A DNA stretch of 8,164 bases. Source: Acidobacteriaceae bacterium (GTDB lineage: Bacteria; Acidobacteriota; Terriglobia; Terriglobales; Acidobacteriaceae). The stretch covers positions 1 through 8,164 of the forward strand of contig PLBX01000294.1 in NCBI GenBank assembly GCA_003135495.1. Reading direction: 5' to 3'. Shown piece by piece: positions 1 to 5,541 of the stretch. Under the pieces are notes generated by a model. It did no database searches and was not told where the DNA came from. It saw only the letters and a program-made list of their open reading frames with translations. The translations under genes were made by a program, and so were the position numbers. Numbering within the stretch: position 1 is the first letter of the stretch; every line of letters begins with the position of its first letter.

Positions 1-564
1 ACCAGTAGCGGTCCCAGCAACGTTACCGGTGACGTCGGCATATGGCCGGCTGCCTCGATTGTGGGCTTCCCGCCAGCGACTCTAACGGGCACCGAACACT
101 TGGGCGACGCGGTCGCCCAGACCGCCCAAGGGGATCTGACCACCGCCTACAACTATGCCGCCGCGGCTGCCGGTGGGGCAATCCTCACCGCCGACATAGG
201 AGGCCAAACCCTTGCGCCCGGCGTTTATAAGACGACAAGCGCCCAGCCTTCGTTGGGGATAACCGGCAATCTTACCCTTGCTGGCGATGCGAGCGGGGTA
301 TGGATCTTTCAGATCGTCTCCACACTCACGACTGCGGTCAACAACAGCCAGGTCATTCTCAGCGGCGGCGCCACCTCTCACAACGTGTTCTGGCAAGTCG
401 GTAGTTCAGCGACGCTCGGCGGTGGCACAACATTCGAAGGGACGATTATGGCGCAGGCGTCGATCACAATGGGAACACTTGCAACCTTGGATGGGCGAGC
501 ATTGGCTCGGACGGGTGCGGTCACAATGCTAAGTAATTCTGTGGTGGTTCCGTCCTGCCCGTAA
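1..564 (+). CDS. DUF3494 ice-binding-like protein, 5' end outside window
   Basis: The frame is open from base 1 and ends at TAA 562-564, giving the last 187 residues of a longer protein. It reads as the C-terminal core of the DUF3494 family (ice-binding proteins and related adhesins). Seen in order are GDVGIWPAASIVGFPPATLTG near residue 10, GDAVAQ..A..DLTTAYN near 36-56, TLAPGVYKTTS near 70-80, LGITGNLTLAGD..GVWIFQI near 85-104, NVFWQVGSSATLGGGTTFEG near 126-145, and DGRALARTGAVTM near 163-175. Family members form a secreted or surface beta-solenoid. Some bind ice, but many in soil bacteria have no proven ice activity, so antifreeze function is not claimed. The signal peptide or N-terminal extension lies outside the window. 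The protein ends soon after the final solenoid strand, with no anchoring domain after it, so it is probably released or anchored by its missing N-terminus. The GTG at 61 is internal to the conserved domain and is not the start. Confidence 0.88.
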   Translation, partial: TSSGPSNVTGDVGIWPAASIVGFPPATLTGTEHLGDAVAQTAQGDLTTAYNYAAAAAGGAILTADIGGQTLAPGVYKTTSAQPSLGITGNLTLAGDASGVWIFQIVSTLTTAVNNSQVILSGGATSHNVFWQVGSSATLGGGTTFEGTIMAQASITMGTLATLDGRALARTGAVTMLSNSVVVPSCP

Positions 565-575
565 GGAATTCGGCG

Positions 576-611
576 GTGGGATTAGTTTCAGGATGGCCTG
601 AAGCAGCCCAC
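576..611 (+). other. Imperfect hairpin after the DUF3494 gene
   Basis: Inner stem TTCAGG/CCTGAA (587-592 with 597-602, loop ATGG) sits inside an outer stem GTGGG/CCCAC (576-580 with 607-611), separated by an internal loop. It lies 12 bases after the stop codon but has no following T-run, so it is a weak candidate 3'-end structure and not a proven terminator. Confidence 0.25.
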
Positions 612-662
612 TACCACTATCAATCAGTTTGAAGAAGCTTGATTTTCTGGGTTTTGAAGTTC

Positions 663-667
663 GGAGG
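663..667 (+). promoter_or_regulatory. Shine-Dalgarno site of the OmpA-family gene
   Basis: GGAGG lies nine bases before ATG 677. It fixes the start there and excludes the in-frame TTG at 629, which would put 16 charged residues ahead of a normal signal peptide. Confidence 0.75.
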
Positions 668-676
668 AATTGGCAC

Positions 677-2482
677 ATGTCATCTCAGTCTCATAATCCG
701 TATCGGTGTGTTGCAATCCTGCTGCTGGCTCTACCTGCTTTTCTTGGCAGCGTGGGTGCGATCGCAGCAGCCCAGGAAGGGCCGACTCCCAAGTGGGAGC
801 TGTTCGGCGGATACTCTTACATTTATCCCAACGCCGACGTGCACGGCACATTGCCTCTGGGCGTGTTGCCGGTGAGCAGCGCTTTGGAATCAAATCCCAA
901 AGGTATTGGTGCCAGCCTTAACTACAACTTCAGCCGTTGGTTCGGATTGACCGCGGATGCAAGCGGCCATTGGGGTAGCGGTGAGAGCGGACCGAACAAC
1001 CGTATCGACGACACCGAGTTTTATAATCTTTCCGTCGGCCCAAAAATCACTTTTCGCAGCCATCATTTCTCTCCATTTCTCGAAGCCTTAGTGGGCGACC
1101 ACCGCCTGGAACCTGAAGCCTTCCACGATATCGACAAGATCGGATTAATGTTAGGCGCGGGCATTGATGTACCCGTTAGCCGCCACGTGGCCCTGCGCCT
1201 GCTGCGGGCTGACTATGTGATGTCCAACTACCGTTACGGCCCGTCGAGCACTACCTCCAGCACCGATCTAAGAGGAGTAAGACTGCAGGCAGGTATCGTG
1301 TTGATGTGGGGTGGCGAACGAAATGAACCGCCAGCAGCGGCAGTTTGCAGGGTACAGCCATCCGAAGTATTTCCGGGCGAAGCCGTCACGGCTACTGCCG
1401 AGGGTTCTAATTTCGATGCCAACCATGCGGTTCAGTACAGTTGGAGCGGTTCTGGAGTGAGAATGGGTGCGACCGGAGCTTCAACTCAAATCGACACCCG
1501 CGGCTTACAACCAGGTCCGTATCAAATTACCGCTAGCCTGACCGACGGCACTGCCCATGGCGTCGCCTCCTGTAGCGCTAGCTTTACTGTAAAGACGCTT
1601 CACCCACCAGTGATCTCGTGCTCCGCGGATCCGGCGAGCGTGCCGACGCGCGGAACTTCCACCATTCATTCGAATGCAAGTAGTCCCGACGGCCGCCAAC
1701 TGACCTATAGCTACACCGCAAGCTCCGGGAATATTAGTGGCAACGGCGCGTCCGCAATCCTCGACACCGCTGGCGCCCAGCCCGGGACGATTACTGTGAT
1801 CTGCAATGTCAGCGATGACCGCCAAATGCCATTAACGGCTTCGGCCTCAACCTCGGTAGACTTGCAGGCCCCTCCGCCGCCACCTGATGTCACCGCGATC
1901 GAGAGAAGGCTCGCCATCCACAGCGTTTACTTTGCCACGGCGAAACCATCACTCGAAAATCCTGACGGCGGATTGCTTCCCAGCCAGGAAACAACTCTCA
2001 CCGTGCTGTCCGGCGATTTCAAAACCTATCTTCAGAGCAAGCCGGATGCGCACCTGACTCTGGAAGGCCACGCCGACCCTCGGGGTTCCGTGACCTATAA
2101 TCAGCAACTTTCCGAACGGCGAGTCGATCGCGTTAAGCGCTTTTTGGTCGATCAAGGAGTTCCTGCCGCCAATATCCAAACCGAAGCGTTTGGCAAACAA
2201 CAAAATTTAACCGACGCCCAAGTGAAAGACGCGGTTGAACGGAATCCCGAACTGAGCAAAGAGGATCGTCATAGAATCCTGGAAAACATGAGAACGATTA
2301 TTCTGGCCAGCAATCGCCGAGTGGATATCACGCTTAGCAATGCCGGACAATCGTCTCAAAAGTCCACGCGTGAGTATCCCTTTAATGCGGCCGACTCACT
2401 ATCCTTGCTGCAAGAGAAAAGAACTAATAGACCATCAACAGCACCTCGAAGCAGGAAAAAGGTGCATGCGAACCCACAGTAA
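677..2482 (+). CDS. Outer-membrane beta-barrel / Ig-like / OmpA C-terminal fusion protein
   Basis: The 601-residue product is an envelope protein that should link the outer membrane to peptidoglycan. Residues 1-33 are a signal peptide (hydrophobic run CVAILLLALPAFLG, likely cut after AIAAA or AAQ). Residues 38-212 have alternating aromatic strands of an outer-membrane barrel (ELFGGYSYIYP, GASLNYNFSRWFGL, LRGVRLQAGIVLMWGG). Two Ig-like domains follow at about 218-306 and 309-396, each with a plausible disulfide pair (C224-C299, C315-C376). A Pro run (399-403) leads to an OmpA C-terminal domain at about 408-553. Its GHAD (D467) and LSERR (R482) are spaced 15 residues apart, exactly like the diaminopimelate-binding Asp and Arg of E. 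coli OmpA, and it ends with NRRVDI. A polar, basic tail (about 554-601) follows and is unusual. At 601 residues it is much longer than classical OmpA (about 350). It is probably transcribed alone, given its own Shine-Dalgarno site and the terminator downstream. The domain calls are firm; substrate or adhesin roles for the Ig-like part are inference. Confidence 0.9.
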   Translation: MSSQSHNPYRCVAILLLALPAFLGSVGAIAAAQEGPTPKWELFGGYSYIYPNADVHGTLPLGVLPVSSALESNPKGIGASLNYNFSRWFGLTADASGHWGSGESGPNNRIDDTEFYNLSVGPKITFRSHHFSPFLEALVGDHRLEPEAFHDIDKIGLMLGAGIDVPVSRHVALRLLRADYVMSNYRYGPSSTTSSTDLRGVRLQAGIVLMWGGERNEPPAAAVCRVQPSEVFPGEAVTATAEGSNFDANHAVQYSWSGSGVRMGATGASTQIDTRGLQPGPYQITASLTDGTAHGVASCSASFTVKTLHPPVISCSADPASVPTRGTSTIHSNASSPDGRQLTYSYTASSGNISGNGASAILDTAGAQPGTITVICNVSDDRQMPLTASASTSVDLQAPPPPPDVTAIERRLAIHSVYFATAKPSLENPDGGLLPSQETTLTVLSGDFKTYLQSKPDAHLTLEGHADPRGSVTYNQQLSERRVDRVKRFLVDQGVPAANIQTEAFGKQQNLTDAQVKDAVERNPELSKEDRHRILENMRTIILASNRRVDITLSNAGQSSQKSTREYPFNAADSLSLLQEKRTNRPSTAPRSRKKVHANPQ

Positions 2483-2504
2483 CTAACTGACAATCCGCGG
2501 AAAC

Positions 2505-2529
2505 AAGCCCGCCCTCCAGGCGGGCTTTT
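2505..2529 (+). terminator. Intrinsic terminator of the OmpA-family gene
   Basis: A perfect 9-bp stem AAGCCCGCC/GGCGGGCTT (2505-2513 with 2519-2527) with loop CTCCA is followed by further Ts. It begins 22 bases after the TAA of the OmpA-family gene. On the opposite strand the stem would be followed by a few A/T bases only, so its main use is on the plus strand. Confidence 0.85.
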
Positions 2530-2837
2530 CTACGTAGAAGTAGAGCACAAAACAGGAAGTCGACCAAGGTGTCCGCAAAAGCTCAGCCCGTGCTTAACAT
2601 CTCAACCAATCTCTGAGGGTTCGCGCCGTGGAAAACGGCCGCTACCATCGTCTGCGCTGCTCTTGCCTCTTCGAAGTATTGGGTTGAAGTGCGGATCCGA
2701 AGGATTGCTTTCCAAGAAAATATTGCTTCGGCACGGCTTCGGCGCGCCGCACTAACCGGGATTTCATCTGCACGCCCGTCCCGCAGTAGAACTGTCGAGA
2801 CGTGGAGGTAAGCAACAAGGCGGGAATATCGCAGTGC
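2530..2837. other. Intergenic region between convergent genes, no supported gene
   Basis: This separates the 3' ends of the plus-strand OmpA gene and the minus-strand PEP-CTERM gene. No RNA gene or second terminator was recognised. The minus strand is open from just after the TAA of the PEP-CTERM gene to a TGA at 2583-2585 (about 84 codons), but this frame has no ATG, GTG or TTG until a Met 21 codons from its end. The translated segments FSWKAI, QYFEEARAAQ and VFHGANPQRLVEML look somewhat protein-like. It could be a gene remnant or a chance open frame in GC-rich DNA. Confidence 0.4.
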
Positions 2838-3749
2838 TTACGTAGTCCGGCGAGCTACTATTCGGTAGCGCCAAAACATCAGCGCCACTCCCGATGCCGA
2901 CAGCAGGGCGGTCGGAGGCTCAGGGACAGGCGGCCCTTTATGGGGCTTCTTGCGGCAATGGCCATCTACGGTCACATCGCCCGCGGGGCAGCGTCCGTAT
3001 GGCAACGGCACTCCAAACGGCACATAAGGAAACGCGTACGTGGAGGCGAATAGCTTGGGCGCAGCCGGATCTGCCGTCGGCAGATCCGGAGGGGCCAATA
3101 CGGGATGCATTGGGAACGCCGGTGCCAGATCGGCTACGGGTTGATCGAGCACAGCTTGGTCAGGCTCCTCGTCAGACACGTCCGGTTGGACCACGTCGGA
3201 AATTTGATTGCCGCAACGGGTTCGCGCCGTGATCTTGCCGTCGGTCAACAACAGTTCGCCGGGATGCAAGCGTACCCTTTTGCGCGTCCAATAAATTGCG
3301 TCGCGAATCCGATAGGAAAGATAAACTTGGCGCGCTTCGGTGGCGCGCACTATATGAGCTCGACTGTAATCGAAGTGGGAATAATGCCTGCGAACCACAT
3401 AATCACGCAAGGCTGAATAGCGTAGGTCGGAGACATCTTTCACGCCTCCCGGAACTACGGAATAAGGATAAATGCCAGACGTCCGCAAAACAGATTTCGC
3501 CGGCTTAGCCGAGTGCGCCGCAGCTAAAGACAAGCCTCTGCGTACGTCTCCGCGCGTCCAAAAGGAATCGGGCAAAACCTGTGCAGCATATCGGGATCGT
3601 GGTGAAAAATAGCGCGCGGCATTCCGCCAACAGCAACCGGCAAGCGCCAACGCCACGGCCATTCCGACCAGCATTCGTTGCAGGCGCAAACGACGCCGGT
3701 ACCAGCTTTTTTTTCTTCGAACAACTGGTCCTACCGCACCGTCGATCAA
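2838..3749 (-). CDS. PEP-CTERM-type sorting-tail protein, probable exosortase substrate
   Basis: The product has 303 residues. Residues 11-25 are very basic (RRKKSWYRRR...), then a hydrophobic stretch (about 26-41, MLVGMAVALALAGCC) forms a signal or anchor. Residues 36-39 (LAGC) also resemble a lipobox. The middle part (about 100-185) has a Tyr/Arg-rich segment ending in IYWTRKRVRLHPGELLLTDGK and TRCGN, which I associate from memory with acidobacterial PEP-CTERM proteins. Residues 186-275 are Pro/Asp-rich and probably unstructured. The C-terminus is VPEPP (275-279), a short hydrophobic stretch TALLSASGVALMFW, then basic RYRIVARR, which is the tripartite layout of a PEP-CTERM signal. Such tails are recognised by exosortases in bacteria that make exopolysaccharide; none is encoded here. 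The start is TTG 3749, chosen because AGGAG lies six bases upstream. An A8 tract falls in codons 12-14. Function beyond surface sorting is unknown. Confidence 0.75.
   Translation of the reverse strand: MIDGAVGPVVRRKKSWYRRRLRLQRMLVGMAVALALAGCCWRNAARYFSPRSRYAAQVLPDSFWTRGDVRRGLSLAAAHSAKPAKSVLRTSGIYPYSVVPGGVKDVSDLRYSALRDYVVRRHYSHFDYSRAHIVRATEARQVYLSYRIRDAIYWTRKRVRLHPGELLLTDGKITARTRCGNQISDVVQPDVSDEEPDQAVLDQPVADLAPAFPMHPVLAPPDLPTADPAAPKLFASTYAFPYVPFGVPLPYGRCPAGDVTVDGHCRKKPHKGPPVPEPPTALLSASGVALMFWRYRIVARRTT
3065..3089. repeat. Perfect 11-bp inverted repeat inside the PEP-CTERM gene
   Basis: CCGGATCTGCC (3065-3075) and GGCAGATCCGG (3079-3089) are exact reverse complements with a 3-base GTC loop. It falls in the Pro/Asp-rich linker, around residues 220-229 (PDLPTADPA). 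It would form a stable hairpin in the mRNA. Confidence 0.8.
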
Positions 3750-3755
3750 ACAATA

Positions 3756-3760
3756 CTCCT
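3756..3760 (-). promoter_or_regulatory. Shine-Dalgarno site deciding a TTG start
   Basis: On the minus strand AGGAG is followed by six bases (TATTGT) and then TTG 3749. No ATG or GTG better placed for the basic N-terminus was seen, so this supports TTG as the start of the PEP-CTERM gene. Confidence 0.6.
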
Positions 3761-4167
3761 ACTCGGCACTTGGGCCGTCGGGCGGGGGAGAGAGAGACAC
3801 AACCGAATTCATGCATTCCGCTATCCAAATCGCCCAGCGGCAAGCGACTGGATAACAGCCTTATAAGACAGCCATGTTAGCAGAGTTATGCAATGAATTT
3901 CATCCAAAGTGATCCTTAGAGGCTGGCGTGTTCCGGATTGGGAAACACCTTACAGGAAAAAGTTACTTTGGTCACTAGGAGTGAAATCACTTTGAACAAA
4001 ATCAAATGGATTTCGTGACTCGCTACCGAGGTCGGACGAAAATATTCCTTCCCGAGTGGTTGCCCCCCGGGCCTGGACTTTCTGAGAATTTCCAGCCGGA
4101 CGCAATCCTTCAAAAGCGTCGGACAAATCGAAGTCTTGAAAAAGCTGGTTGATCAATTTCGAACCAG
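3761..4167. other. Long intergenic region upstream of the PEP-CTERM gene
   Basis: About 400 bases hold no gene I can support. The minus strand has a 68-codon TTG-start frame (4156 to 3950, MINQLFQDFDLSDAFEG...) with no Shine-Dalgarno site and no recognised family, so it is left uncalled. Short symmetrical elements are present: TATCCA/TGGATA at 3822-3827 and 3849-3854 (about 70-105 bases ahead of the TTG start), and TCACT-AGG-AGTGA-AA-TCACT at 3972-3991. These could be regulator-binding sites, but nothing identifies a regulator. TTATAA on the minus strand near 3863 is a possible -10 element without a convincing -35. Confidence 0.4.
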
Positions 4168-4184
4168 GATCTAAGAATTAGATC
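4168..4184 (-). other. Small hairpin across the PilZ gene stop codon
   Basis: GATCTAA (4168-4174) and TTAGATC (4178-4184) are a perfect 7-bp inverted repeat with loop GAA, overlapping the TAG stop at 4171-4173. No T-run follows on the minus strand, so it is at most a weak 3'-end structure. Confidence 0.3.
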
Positions 4185-4554
4185 TAGTTTCATCCCGGCG
4201 AGCCGATCTTCCAACGCCAGACTGCCCTAAGGACAGCTCGATTGCGGCTCTCAGCCTGTGTTCATCCTTATCATTGAGCGCCAAGAAGCGAAATGGTTGC
4301 AACGCCCAACTATCAGGACTCAACATCTCCGCCACGCCGAGCACCGCTCCGGCTTGGGTCAGGAACATCAACTTCACATGGCTGCCCCAAGCCAACGGTT
4401 TAGGCAAGCAGAGCAGACCTCCAGTAAGGGAGATAACTTTCAACTCTCCGCGGCTTTGGCGACCGTCTGAAAGCCGCAGCACAACGGGAACATTGCTCGC
4501 GAGTCGTACGCGCGGACTGCGGCATTGGTAGGGCGGTTGCGAGAGGGGGAACAT
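4171..4554 (-). CDS. Small PilZ-domain protein with atypical c-di-GMP motif
   Basis: The product has 127 residues and a single domain without signal peptide or membrane segment, so it is probably cytoplasmic. The pattern matches PilZ: an Arg-rich N-terminal switch CRSPRVRL (11-18), strands VPVVLRLSDG and ELKVISLTGGLLCL (37-50), GSHVKLMF (57-64), GVAEML (73-78) and a closing QPFRFLALNDKDEHRLRAAIE (86-106). PilZ domains bind c-di-GMP through RxxxR and D/NxSxxG. Here the second motif reads VISLTG, with Val40 at the Asp/Asn position, and the Arg residues (12, 15, 17) do not fit RxxxR exactly. Binding may therefore be weak, changed or lost; the fold is more certain than the ligand. The start ATG 4554 gives a compact N-terminus, although no strong Shine-Dalgarno site is visible. 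The last 17 residues are polar and variable. No partner gene adjoins it. Confidence 0.72.
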   Translation of the reverse strand: MFPLSQPPYQCRSPRVRLASNVPVVLRLSDGRQSRGELKVISLTGGLLCLPKPLAWGSHVKLMFLTQAGAVLGVAEMLSPDSWALQPFRFLALNDKDEHRLRAAIELSLGQSGVGRSARRDETRSNS

Positions 4555-4618
4555 GCTTTAACGGAGTATGGTACGTGTTGACAAGGATCAAAAGGTTACG
4601 GAAGGATTTGCGCAGTAA

Positions 4619-4669
4619 GCGCCAATGGTGCACTCCGCATACATGTCCGTCCGATTCGCAAATTGGCGC
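4619..4669. repeat. 8-bp inverted repeat GCGCCAAT / ATTGGCGC
   Basis: Exact arms at 4619-4626 and 4662-4669 are separated by 35 bases, in the gap upstream of the PilZ gene. It may be a regulatory site or a folded RNA element; the spacer shows no obvious further pairing. Confidence 0.4.
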
Positions 4670-4674
4670 GGCCG

Positions 4675-4899
4675 TTATCTAGCATCGAAGAACTTGACGA
4701 AATAATCTTCCTGCTCGATCGAGTCAAATTCTCGCATTTCTTTTTCTTCTCCTGCGCAGCTTCCCCGATATAGAGCAACGACAAATCCGCGATCGACATT
4801 CTGGAGTTGAAGCAACACCCAGCAGATTTGGAATCGCCGGTCAAGGGCAGTCTCACACTGCATTCCCCTATACGCGTACGGTTCGAGATTCTTCATCAT
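4675..4899 (-). CDS. Small hypothetical protein, doubtful
   Basis: This 74-residue frame starts at the first of two consecutive ATGs (4899, 4896) and ends at TAA 4675-4677. The same frame stays open upstream to an ATG at 5016, but that extension only mirrors the zinc-ribbon remnant in another frame, so the later start is preferred. The translation MMKNLEPYAYRGMQCETALD...CWVLLQLQNVDRGFVVALYRGSC...EEKEMREFDSIEQEDYFVKF has a basic N-terminal half and an acidic C-terminal half (two Glu/Asp clusters), no signal peptide and no family I recognise. No strong Shine-Dalgarno site is seen. It lies 71 bases beyond the stop of the broken zinc-ribbon gene on the same strand. It could be a real small gene, a remnant, or chance. 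Confidence 0.35.
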   Translation of the reverse strand: MMKNLEPYAYRGMQCETALDRRFQICWVLLQLQNVDRGFVVALYRGSCAGEEKEMREFDSIEQEDYFVKFFDAR

Positions 4900-4900
4900 T

Positions 4901-4924
4901 TTGCTCGTCTTCTTGCTCGTCTTC
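4901..4924. repeat. Tandem duplication of a 12-bp unit
   Basis: TTGCTCGTCTTC occurs twice, head to tail, without mismatch. The unit is four codons long, so it keeps any frame: the minus strand reads EDEQEDEQ or KTSKKTSK depending on frame. It lies between the broken zinc-ribbon gene and the small ORF and looks like replication slippage. Confidence 0.8.
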
Positions 4925-4970
4925 CTCGCAATCAGCGTTCGATGGCGCACTTGCACGTATATCCGCCGAT

Positions 4971-5102
4971 TCAGGCCGACGCGCTTGCGGTGAAAGTAAC
5001 TCCGCATTTTGGGCAACGTAGTTGTGTGGAATTGATGCGGAGCAGTTGCACCGGTGTGATCTCATGCCCACATTTTGGTCATAACTTAGAGAGTGACGCC
5101 AT
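4971..5102 (-). pseudogene. Zinc-ribbon micro-protein gene with TGA in place of the first ligand Cys
   Basis: From ATG 5102 the frame reads MASLSKL, then TGA (5079-5081), then PKCGHEITPVQLLRINSTQ, LRCPKCGVTFTASASA and a second TGA at 4971-4973. Two knuckles, [TGA]PKCGHE and CPKCGVTF, sit 22 residues apart, which is the layout of a small double-CxxC zinc ribbon. The stop codon falls exactly where the first Cys (TGC or TGT) belongs, and the other three Cys (11, 30, 33) are intact. A one-base change would explain it, so I call it a nonsense-inactivated gene or a sequence error. Selenocysteine at UGA is formally possible, but I see no convincing hairpin just after the TGA and a structural zinc site is an unlikely place. 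The intact protein would have 43 residues, with no signal peptide. Upstream, the same frame is also open to 5345, but nothing in that part is recognisable. No strong Shine-Dalgarno site is visible. Confidence 0.6.
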
Positions 5103-5541
5103 CACTTTTTCGAGATCAATCTTTTTCCGGGCGAGCATTCGGGGATTGTACAGCGGAGCAGCCGGAACCGGGTCAGTTAGTGTAATGGCGATGTTACGCC
5201 AACTAACGCCCATCGACATTAGCTGGAGATTGCAGAGAAGATTCAGCAGAGTTTCAATCTGGGACGAACTGCAGTCCCCTAAGCGAGCGCAAGATACGTA
5301 AAGCCACTGAACTTGCAGCCCGCGATGCGACGGTTTTGGTGACAACGCTTTGTATGATTTGTCACCTATCCGGATGTTTGTCGATACAGACTTCCGTGCG
5401 GCACCGCAATTAGCCTGAATCTTGTTTCGAATCGGCGAACCGGAACTGGCCTACGGCTTGACGTTTTGTGATGTACGTCGCAATGCTCTGTGATCCCCGA
5501 TACACAACTCCCAACTAACTTTTCAGCACCTCAGTTACGCA
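5103..5541. other. Region upstream of the phosphoesterase, no supported gene
   Basis: About 440 bases hold no gene I can defend. The minus strand is open from 5345 down to the TGA at 5079 (88 codons, MSPKPSHRGL...MASLSKL), but only its last seven codons resemble anything, namely the N-terminus of the zinc-ribbon gene. The plus-strand frame over 4807-5301 is the mirror of that gene. The right half (5303-5541) is the likely leader and promoter region of the phosphoesterase and contains one strong inverted repeat, listed separately. Confidence 0.4.
5338..5366. promoter_or_regulatory. Operator-like inverted repeat GGTGACAA-N13-TTGTCACC
   Basis: Perfect 8-bp arms (5338-5345 and 5359-5366) are 21 bp apart centre to centre, two turns of the helix, as expected for a dimeric DNA-binding protein. 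The spacer carries TATGAT (5353-5358), a fair -10 hexamer, though no matching -35 was found. The site is about 175 bases ahead of the phosphoesterase start. A transcribed hairpin is an alternative reading. Confidence 0.4.

Noticed and set aside
629..676. Longer TTG start for the OmpA-family protein
   Set aside because: It would add 16 charged residues before a normal signal peptide, and the GGAGG at 663-667 serves ATG 677.
3505..3843. 112-codon minus-strand frame overlapping the start of the PEP-CTERM gene
   Set aside because: It is out of frame with the recognisable PEP-CTERM protein and its translation shows only Arg/Cys-rich shadow sequence.
3950..4156. 68-codon minus-strand frame with TTG start (MINQLFQDFDLSDAFEG...)
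   Set aside because: It has no Shine-Dalgarno site, no ATG and no recognised family; another overlapping frame on the same strand (3916-4113) is equally open.
4577..4582. Perfect -35 hexamer TTGACA on the plus strand
   Set aside because: No acceptable -10 element lies 16-18 bases downstream and no plus-strand gene follows for almost 1 kb.
4807..5301. 164-codon plus-strand open frame containing HFGQ and CPHFGHN
   Set aside because: These are the antisense images of the two CPKCG knuckles on the minus strand; the minus-strand reading gives a recognisable zinc ribbon.
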